Shown piece after piece: positions 1 to 5,217 of a stretch of DNA of 11,236 nt. Source of the stretch: Bacilli bacterium (GTDB taxonomy: Bacteria; Bacillota_I; Bacilli_A; RFN20; CAG-826); contig JAEDNC010000021.1 of the NCBI GenBank assembly GCA_016302705.1, forward strand, positions 1 through 11,236, given 5' to 3'. The notes below the pieces were generated by a model. It saw only the letters and a list, made by a program, of their open reading frames with translations. It searched no databases and had not been told where the DNA came from. Position 1 is the stretch's first letter; every line of letters begins with the position of its first letter. A program made the position numbers and the translations under genes.

Positions 1-1270
1 ATAAAGAGATATTCATCGCATCTTCATCATCTAAATAGATTGTTCCTTTATCGACATTATATAGTCTTGCTAAGGTATTAACTAAAGTGGATTTACCACT
101 TCCAACAGTGCCAACCACTCCAATCATTTCTCCTTTTTTGATATCTAAAGTAATATCAGTTAAAGCGTTTTTAAAAGCTCCTTTATATTTAAAAGAGAAA
201 TGTTTAAACGAAATATTTCCTTCAATCTTTTTATCAATTACATTTTCACTATCTTTTAACTCAAGTGGTAAATCTAAGAAATTCGCTACTCTTCTATACG
301 AAGTTCTTGCTTTAGAGAACATTGTAATAACTTGCCCTAAAGCAATCATTGGCCACACTAGAGAATAAAAATATCCTTGGAAAGTCACAAGTGGACCAGC
401 TTCTAAAATAATCTCTATTCCAAAGATATTGATTGGAGAACCGGTAATTGTGCCATAAACAAACCATCCACCAAAGCCTAAGATAATTGCGGCGACTAAA
501 GCGATAATAACTTCGATTAAAACATCAAAGAAAACAGAGATGAATGTGAATTTCACATTCGCATCACGGTTTTTCTCCGCTAATTTCCTAAAGTTATGAA
601 TCTGTTGTTTTTCTTTAACGAAAGCTTTAATAACTCTAATACCAGTGAAACTCTCTTGAGAGAAATCATATAGACTGTCGTTACTTTCTTGGCGTAATCT
701 CCATCTATATGACATATGTTTTTCGCATAATGCGCCTGCTAAAGCGATTAATAAAATTGGGATTAAAGCAATCGTTGCTAAAGAAGTATTTAGGATAAAC
801 ATTTTAGTTAAGGCTAACACTGTTAAGAAAGTTCCATCAATTACCATTAAAGAACCCCAGCCTAAAAACTCTTGAAGAGTATCTAAGTCGTCAGTGGCCC
901 AAGACATAATATTTCCAACTTTATTATTGTGATAATAAGTAACATCAAGTTGCTCTGCTTTTAGAAACATCTCTTTTCTTAAATTCTCTTCAATTCTTTT
1001 AGAAGCATAAAATAAAGAAAGTCTCCAAAGAATTCTTCCGATAAATAAAACAAAAGCAACAACCACTACTTCAATAACTGTGCTAATGAAATATTGACTT
1101 TGAACATCAATCGTCCCATCCTTAGATAATTTATCAACTAAACCACCAATAACTTCTGGAATACGAAGTTGAAAAATATCAACTGTTACTAAAGCAGCAA
1201 GTCCAATCAAAAAGAAGATGACAAATCTTGGATAGTATTTTCTAACGTATTTACCCCAAAGAAGAAACAT
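1..1270 (-). CDS. ABC exporter subunit (fused membrane and ATPase domains), partial at left edge
   Basis: This is the first 423 residues of a type IV (B-type) ABC exporter half-transporter. The membrane domain has about six helices (roughly residues 16-33, 60-83, 140-160, 162-182, 244-270, 290-318). The nucleotide-binding domain then begins near residue 350, with an A-loop Tyr at 362 and a canonical Walker A GTVGSGKST at 387-395. The signature motif and Walker B lie beyond the window. The ASKRIEENLRKEMF and KVGNIMSWATDDLD segments resemble the YheI/BmrC/MdlA subfamily, whose members usually pair with a second ABC half; that partner may lie just off the left edge. The ATG at 1270 is chosen because it follows the vanZ-like stop by 1 bp and has AAGGAG at 1289-1284, although the spacing of 13 nt is long. 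Substrate cannot be told; multidrug or peptide/lipid export is typical of the family. Certain as an ABC exporter, uncertain in role. Confidence 0.93.
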   Translation of the reverse strand, partial: MFLLWGKYVRKYYPRFVIFFLIGLAALVTVDIFQLRIPEVIGGLVDKLSKDGTIDVQSQYFISTVIEVVVVAFVLFIGRILWRLSLFYASKRIEENLRKEMFLKAEQLDVTYYHNNKVGNIMSWATDDLDTLQEFLGWGSLMVIDGTFLTVLALTKMFILNTSLATIALIPILLIALAGALCEKHMSYRWRLRQESNDSLYDFSQESFTGIRVIKAFVKEKQQIHNFRKLAEKNRDANVKFTFISVFFDVLIEVIIALVAAIILGFGGWFVYGTITGSPINIFGIEIILEAGPLVTFQGYFYSLVWPMIALGQVITMFSKARTSYRRVANFLDLPLELKDSENVIDKKIEGNISFKHFSFKYKGAFKNALTDITLDIKKGEMIGVVGTVGSGKSTLVNTLARLYNVDKGTIYLDDEDAMNISL

Positions 1271-1271
1271 A

Positions 1272-1766
1272 CTATTTATTTTTCTCCTTTTTGTTATGCA
1301 CTAAATAGAAAATTAAGAAGGTAATTCCTCCAAAGAGGAAATAGCCTGAAAAATCTATTCCAACATCTGCAATAGCAAATACTCTACCAGGAGCGAATAA
1401 TTGCATTAATTCGCTTATGAAGGCTACTAATAAACCAGTAAAGATAGAAGAGATAATAATCTCTACTTTTCTTTTATTTAATCCATCATTAATTAAACAA
1501 TATGTTACCGTGGTAAGAATTCCACTAACACCGAATAAGCCGAAATGTCCAACCAACTTTCTAATAACATAATGTGTAGTTTCTGGATCTGTCACAATTG
1601 GAGAATTAGGATTAATGTTTTTCACAAAATCAATAAAGATTTGAGTAATACTAAAACTTTGATTCGCGCTTCCTTCTCCTCCAATTCCACCTTCAACAAT
1701 AATAAAAACATTAACTGCGATAGAGAGAACTAAGAATATATAAAATGCAATCGTTGTCTTTTTCAT
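1272..1766 (-). CDS. VanZ-like family membrane protein
   Basis: A 164-residue membrane protein with four predicted helices (about residues 7-24, 71-91, 101-118 and 138-156). It carries the VanZ-family pattern: R69...H74 before helix 2, E119xxQ122 after helix 3, R128, and D134/D138 followed by G141 at the start of helix 4. VanZ itself gives low-level teicoplanin resistance. Most homologues in Bacillota have no known function and are probably envelope proteins, so no resistance role should be assumed. The reading frame is open back to a GTG at 1817, but the ATG at 1766 (MKKTTIAFY) is chosen because it gives a normal positively charged N-terminus and leaves room for a promoter. No clear Shine-Dalgarno sequence precedes it. 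The stop codon lies 1 bp before the ABC exporter start, so the two are almost certainly one transcript and likely translationally coupled. Confidence 0.85.
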   Translation of the reverse strand: MKKTTIAFYIFLVLSIAVNVFIIVEGGIGGEGSANQSFSITQIFIDFVKNINPNSPIVTDPETTHYVIRKLVGHFGLFGVSGILTTVTYCLINDGLNKRKVEIIISSIFTGLLVAFISELMQLFAPGRVFAIADVGIDFSGYFLFGGITFLIFYLVHNKKEKNK

Positions 1767-1790
1767 GGATAGAAATAATTTTATATGAAA

Positions 1791-1796
1791 ATTATA
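1791..1796 (-). promoter_or_regulatory. Possible -10 box for the vanZ-like/ABC exporter operon
   Basis: TATAAT on the minus strand, 24 bases before the ATG at 1766, would give a leader of about 18 nt. I see no good -35 box; the best hexamer near the right spacing (TAGTGA) matches the consensus at three positions. It sits back to back with the plus-strand -10 box at 1806-1811, so the two divergent promoters would overlap. Confidence 0.35.
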
Positions 1797-1802
1797 TCTA
1801 AG

Positions 1803-1811
1803 TGCTATAAT
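1803..1811 (+). promoter_or_regulatory. Extended -10 promoter directly abutting the kinase-NFU start
   Basis: TGCTATAAT is a perfect extended -10 element (TGn-TATAAT). A purine start site at A1819, eight bases after the last T, would be the A of the ATG itself, giving a leaderless mRNA. No recognisable -35 box is present, which extended -10 promoters can tolerate, and no Shine-Dalgarno sequence lies between the box and the ATG. Confidence 0.55.
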
Positions 1812-1818
1812 AATCACT

Positions 1819-2934
1819 ATGATGAAAGAAAAAATCGAAGAATTATTAGTGAAAGTCCTTGGTGAAGGAGCAGAAATCGTTCACGAAATGTTAGGTGGAA
1901 TGATGAATATTTCTTATCTAGTCAAAGACAAAAATGATAAGAAATATATTATTTATATTCCAACCGAACAAGCTAATGAAATGGTTGACCGTCCTTTAGA
2001 AAAAGAGCACCAAAGAATTATTTATGAACTTGGTCTTACTAGTAAAAACGTCTATTTCGATGAAAAGGCCGGTATTAAAATCAACGAATTTATTGAAGGT
2101 GATTCATTAGATAAAATCGCTGGTTTTGATTATGACAAGATTGCCACTATTTTCCATAAACTTCATAATTCTGTCATGCTCTCACGAGTGGACTACGCTC
2201 CATTTACGAGATTTATCAATGAATATGAAAAAGAGGCTCTACAATACGAAGAACCATCTCAATTATATAAACAATTAAGAGATTTCCTTTTCTCAAAGAG
2301 AAACTTCTTAGAATCTCAACCACTTGTCTTATCTCATAATGACTCTCAAAGAAGCAATATCGTTAAAACCCCTAATGATGAATATTATTTCATTGATTTT
2401 GAGTTTGTTGGTAATAACGATGAGATTTATGATATCGCAGCCTTTGGAAATGGAACAGTGTCCGAAGGAAGAAAATTGCTCGAAAAATATTATGAAAATA
2501 ATCCAAGCGATAATGAGATTAGAAGATTCTACTTATGGAGAATCTATATTTCTCTACAATGGTATAATGTCGCTATTACAAAGCACTATCGCGGAGAAGG
2601 AGAAAAGCACGGATTTAATTTCTTAGATGTTGCTAACCACTTCTTAACCAACGCTAAAGATGCATACGATGGATATCATTTAGAAATCAAAGACCAAGAA
2701 GTTGAAGATGATACAGTTAAACTCATCATTTCCACTTTAGATAAAGTTCGTCATTTCTTAAGAAAAGACGGAGGAGATTGCGAATTTATCTCCTTTAACG
2801 ATGGAATTGTCTACGTTAGAATGCAGGGTGCTTGCCAGGGCTGCTCTTTTGCATATAACGATATCAAAGACTTAGTGGAAGTTATTCTTCAAGAAGAAGT
2901 TCCAGGTGTCGTTGAAGTCCGTCTTGCCGAATAA
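1819..2934 (+). CDS. LicA/choline-kinase-like phosphotransferase fused to C-terminal NifU (NFU) Fe-S scaffold domain
   Basis: A 371-residue two-domain protein. Residues 1 to about 287 look like the LicA/choline kinase branch of the protein-kinase-like phosphotransferases: GGMMN glycine loop at 26-30, R58 and E63 in the helix C region, AGIKINEFIEGD hinge at 84-95, catalytic HND...N (H173, D175, N180) and Mg-binding IDFEF with D193. The basic residue expected in the VLRIP/VKF strand is Tyr46. Residues about 298-371 are a complete NFU domain: VRHFLRKDGGDCEF, then GACQGC with the Fe-S-binding pair C339 and C342, and the terminal EEVPGVVEV. The frame is open across the junction near residue 290 and contains no ATG there, so one polypeptide is expected. 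The kinase substrate is unknown; no licB or licC is nearby. ATGs lie in tandem at 1819 and 1822, with no Shine-Dalgarno sequence. A tRNA follows after 1 base. Confidence 0.9.
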   Translation: MMKEKIEELLVKVLGEGAEIVHEMLGGMMNISYLVKDKNDKKYIIYIPTEQANEMVDRPLEKEHQRIIYELGLTSKNVYFDEKAGIKINEFIEGDSLDKIAGFDYDKIATIFHKLHNSVMLSRVDYAPFTRFINEYEKEALQYEEPSQLYKQLRDFLFSKRNFLESQPLVLSHNDSQRSNIVKTPNDEYYFIDFEFVGNNDEIYDIAAFGNGTVSEGRKLLEKYYENNPSDNEIRRFYLWRIYISLQWYNVAITKHYRGEGEKHGFNFLDVANHFLTNAKDAYDGYHLEIKDQEVEDDTVKLIISTLDKVRHFLRKDGGDCEFISFNDGIVYVRMQGACQGCSFAYNDIKDLVEVILQEEVPGVVEVRLAE

Positions 2935-2935
2935 T

Positions 2936-3010
2936 TGGGGTATAGCCAAGCGGTAAGGCATCGGCCTCTGACTCCGACATTCCTTGGTTCGATCCCAAGT
3001 ACCCCAGCCA
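2936..3010 (+). tRNA. tRNA-Gln (anticodon CUG)
   Basis: A full cloverleaf with encoded CCA. The acceptor stem is TGGGGTA/TACCCCA with discriminator G3007. The D arm is GCC/GGC (2945-2947 with 2957-2959). The anticodon stem is 2961-2965 with 2973-2977 around the loop CTCTGAC, anticodon CTG at 2968-2970. The T arm is CTTGG-TTCGATC-CCAAG. The weak U1-A72 pair and G73 agree with Gln identity. Position 31 (C2965) faces position 39 (T2973), giving a C-U mismatch at the base of the anticodon stem. It begins one base after the kinase-NFU stop codon and has no convincing promoter of its own, so it is probably cut from that transcript by RNase P. Confidence 0.95.
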
Positions 3011-3016
3011 AAATTA

Positions 3017-3044
3017 AAAAGACCCACGAGGTCTTTTATTTTTT
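3017..3044 (+). terminator. Intrinsic terminator after tRNA-Gln, probably bidirectional
   Basis: AAAAGACC (3017-3024) pairs with GGTCTTTT (3030-3037) around the loop CACGA, followed by ATTTTTT. Read on the minus strand, the same hairpin is followed by TTTTTAATTTT. It therefore can also end the convergent ychF-to-cysQ operon, whose last stop codon is at 3061. Confidence 0.85.
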
Positions 3045-3060
3045 CTGGCTATTCTTTAAA

Positions 3061-3840
3061 TTATTTAAAGAGATTTTCTTTGCGGTTAATAACGATATAG
3101 CCATTACGATTATAAACATCTTCACGGTTATAAGTGATTTCTTTACCGCTAGGTTCTACAAATATTCCACCAGCTTCAGTGACAACGATTTGACACGCTG
3201 CGGTATCCCATTCTTTAGTGTTTGGAGAAGAACGCAATGTAATCTCTGCTAGACCATGAGCAATCGCGCATGGTTTAAGAGAGCTACCTCTTTTCATCAC
3301 GTGTTTAATCTTATCACTGTGCTTTTCAATAAAGGCTTCTTCATCCTTTGTAAAATGGAAAACAGAAGTGAGCATTGTTAAGTCCTCAGTTTTGTCATTT
3401 ACGTGGATTCTTATAGGGTTTTCGCCTAATTTTTGATAGTACGCACCATTATTTTCGCTGGCGAAATAAAGTTCATCTAAAGCAGGAGCAACGACTACTC
3501 CAACCACTAATTTGTGCTTATATGCTAAAGCGATGTTGGTGGTAAATTGTCCGTCTTTCGCCACAAAGTCTTTAGTTCCATCAACTGGATCGACAATCCA
3601 AACATAGTCGTTATTTAATCTATCTAGATCATCTTCGCTTTCTTCAGTGAGGAAAGCATGAGTTGGGAATACTTTGTGCAAATGCTCACGGATAATTTTA
3701 TCAGCAGTTTTATCAGCGATAGTCACTGGTGAATTATCTTCCTTGATCTCAACATCAAAACCATGTTTATAAATCTCCATGATTTTGTCTTTGGCAATTA
3801 AACCAGCTTTAATAGCTTCTTGAAGTTCTTTTTCCCACAT
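3061..3840 (-). CDS. cysQ: 3'(2'),5'-bisphosphate nucleotidase, CysQ-like (inositol monophosphatase superfamily)
   Basis: A 259-residue Mg-dependent, Li-sensitive-type phosphatase, likely converting pAp (adenosine 3',5'-bisphosphate) to AMP in the cytoplasm. Metal-site motifs are visible: E66/E67 in LTEESEDD, DPVDGT at 84-89 (D84, D87), and WDTAA at 211-215 followed by EAGG. The KRGSSLKPCAIAHGLAEI segment and the EWDTAA form favour CysQ over inositol monophosphatase or SuhB, though substrate cannot be proved by motif. The frame is open back to 3903, but the ATG at 3840 is chosen because GGAG at 3852-3849 lies 8 nt upstream and the N-terminus then has normal family length. This start lies inside nrnA, overlapping it by 32 nt, so translational coupling is likely. 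It is the last gene of the operon, before a shared terminator. Confidence 0.9.
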   Translation of the reverse strand: MWEKELQEAIKAGLIAKDKIMEIYKHGFDVEIKEDNSPVTIADKTADKIIREHLHKVFPTHAFLTEESEDDLDRLNNDYVWIVDPVDGTKDFVAKDGQFTTNIALAYKHKLVVGVVVAPALDELYFASENNGAYYQKLGENPIRIHVNDKTEDLTMLTSVFHFTKDEEAFIEKHSDKIKHVMKRGSSLKPCAIAHGLAEITLRSSPNTKEWDTAACQIVVTEAGGIFVEPSGKEITYNREDVYNRNGYIVINRKENLFK

Positions 3841-4792
3841 AGTTTTTTCTCCATTCTGATAATGTATTATCGAGGTCATTAAGAATGGCCTCAATGGCGT
3901 CATAATCTAAATGTGATAATTGTGCTCCGCTGGCGTGAGCGTGTCCTCCACCACCAACTTTAGCAGCAATTGGTTGAATAATTGGGCCGTTACTTCTAAT
4001 TTCAACCCTGACTTTGCCATCGTCATATTCTGCAAATGAACACCAAATTGGATATCCTTCAATGTTGCCTAAAAGGTTTACATTGTTACTTGCTGCATTT
4101 GCAGATAATTTTAATCGATGTAATTTTTCTTTTGAAAATACAACATATATAACTCCACCATTGGTTTTTTTATAGTGGGTCATAATGTATCCTTTTGCCG
4201 ATAATGATTTTTCGTCAGTCTTTGCGAGAATTTGATTTAACTTTTCAATATTTGCTTTATGTTCAGCAAGATATTTCACTCTCTCAAAAGTTTGTGGATA
4301 GTTTGTTACAAATTGGAATCTCGCTGTATCTGTAACGATTCCTAGATATAAAGCGGTTGCTCCGATAGGACTAATATCAACTCCTAATTCCATAGCAATA
4401 CCAGTTAAGATATCGCACGCCGAATTAGCGGTTGTATCTACAATTTGAGGTCCTTCAATAAATGAATGAGTGTCGATGTGGTGATCGATTTTAGCCCATG
4501 CTTTACAGCGACGAATACGTTGATCTTCCGCACGTGATAAATCATTCGCATCGACAAGTAAAGCTAAAGAATTTTCAATAACTTCATCACTGACTTTATC
4601 CATTTTAGATAAAATGGTAAAGACTCTTGGACACCCAGTTCCTGAAATATAGACTTTTTTCTTTGGATATAACGCTAAGATGATCTCTCTTAAACCAACT
4701 TGAGCGCCATAGCAATCCCCATCTGGATTAACATGCCCAAAGATAACTATCGAATCATGCTTTTCAATTAATTCAATAATGTTTTTTAACAT
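3809..4792 (-). CDS. nrnA: NrnA-like DHH/DHHA1 phosphoesterase (oligoribonuclease / pAp phosphatase)
   Basis: A 327-residue cytoplasmic DHH-family enzyme. NrnA (YtqI) in Bacillus removes nucleotides from 2-5-mer nanoRNA and also dephosphorylates pAp to AMP. Visible metal ligands and motifs: H20, D24 and D26 in GHVNPDGD; D81 in LLVDANDLSR; D103-H104-H105 (the DHH triad); D155 in IVTDTARF. The DHHA1 domain carries the substrate-binding GGGGHAHASG at 280-289. Length matches NrnA (about 310-330) rather than RecJ or GdpP. It starts 5 bp after the rpoE stop; the only Shine-Dalgarno-like sequence is the GAGGAAG inside the rpoE tail, farther from the ATG than usual, so initiation may depend on rpoE translation. 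Its last 32 nt overlap cysQ, whose product may share its pAp substrate. Confidence 0.92.
   Translation of the reverse strand: MLKNIIELIEKHDSIVIFGHVNPDGDCYGAQVGLREIILALYPKKKVYISGTGCPRVFTILSKMDKVSDEVIENSLALLVDANDLSRAEDQRIRRCKAWAKIDHHIDTHSFIEGPQIVDTTANSACDILTGIAMELGVDISPIGATALYLGIVTDTARFQFVTNYPQTFERVKYLAEHKANIEKLNQILAKTDEKSLSAKGYIMTHYKKTNGGVIYVVFSKEKLHRLKLSANAASNNVNLLGNIEGYPIWCSFAEYDDGKVRVEIRSNGPIIQPIAAKVGGGGHAHASGAQLSHLDYDAIEAILNDLDNTLSEWRKNYVGKRTSRSY
3849..3852 (-). promoter_or_regulatory. Ribosome-binding site that fixes the cysQ start
   Basis: GGAG on the minus strand, 8 nt before the ATG at 3840 and inside the end of nrnA. It is the reason for rejecting the upstream in-frame ATGs at 3903 and 3879. 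Confidence 0.6.
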
Positions 4793-4797
4793 TAGGA

Positions 4798-5202
4798 TTA
4801 AAATTCTTCCTCTGAGTTAGAACTATCTTCTTTTTCTTCATCGGAATCTTCTTCAGCTGAAGATTCTTCTTTAGATTCATCGAATGCTCTATTGTATTCG
4901 TCTTCTTCTTCCTCTTCTTCACTATCGTCATCGCTTGTTTGGACATCACTATAGACATCTTTCATATCGATGTGAACTTTATCAAATGTGTGTCTCTCTC
5001 TAAGATCCCATTCATTTTCACCTAATGTGACGAATCTACCATCGAGCATCATGTTGGTAAAGAATTGTCCTGCTTTTTTAGCAGCGTCTTCTTCACTTAA
5101 ACCACTTTGTTCTTTGACATAGTTCCAAATTTCGGTGAAATTGACTGAGCCTTCGTGACTTGATACGAATTCATAGGCAAATTCAATTAATGATTTAGAC
5201 AT
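4798..5202 (-). CDS. rpoE: DNA-directed RNA polymerase delta subunit
   Basis: A 134-residue protein with the two-part build of delta. Residues 1 to about 70 are the globular HARE-HTH domain (SLIEFAYEFVSS, FTEIWNYVKEQSGL, FFTNMMLDGRFVTLGENEWDLRER). Residues about 88-134 form a disordered, almost wholly acidic and serine-rich tail that includes a run of six Glu. Delta is specific to Bacillota; it binds core polymerase, lowers non-specific nucleic-acid binding, helps recycling and tunes promoters to initiating NTP levels. AAGGGAG at 5215-5209, 6 nt before the ATG, supports the start. It lies 15 bp after argS, a neighbour also seen in Bacilli. The usual downstream neighbour pyrG is absent and nrnA takes its place. 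Confidence 0.95.
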   Translation of the reverse strand: MSKSLIEFAYEFVSSHEGSVNFTEIWNYVKEQSGLSEEDAAKKAGQFFTNMMLDGRFVTLGENEWDLRERHTFDKVHIDMKDVYSDVQTSDDDSEEEEEEDEYNRAFDESKEESSAEEDSDEEKEDSSNSEEEF

Positions 5203-5217
5203 AAATGTCTCCCTTCC

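Noticed and set aside
87..368. Plus-strand frame opposite the ABC exporter
   Set aside because: It is antisense to the Walker A and linker region of a clearly coding ABC exporter, with no ribosome-binding site or family resemblance.
1767..1817. N-terminal extension of the vanZ-like protein from the GTG at 1817
   Set aside because: The extra 17 residues would overlap both divergent -10 boxes, start with GTG without a Shine-Dalgarno sequence, and precede a normal membrane-protein start at 1766.
2936..3010. tRNA-Gln as an integration site for a mobile element
   Set aside because: No repeat of the tRNA 3' end and no integrase or phage-like gene is visible in the window.
2935..3252. Plus-strand open frame of 105 codons downstream of the kinase-NFU gene
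   Set aside because: It runs through tRNA-Gln, the terminator and then antisense to cysQ, has no start signal, and its protein shows no family pattern.
3841..3903. N-terminal extension of CysQ from the ATG at 3903
   Set aside because: It would add 21 residues not typical of the family and increase the overlap with nrnA, while the ATG at 3840 has GGAG at good spacing.
4773..4958. Minus-strand frame of 61 codons rich in Lys
   Set aside because: It is the shifted reading of the acidic GAA/GAT-rich tail of rpoE, which explains its composition.
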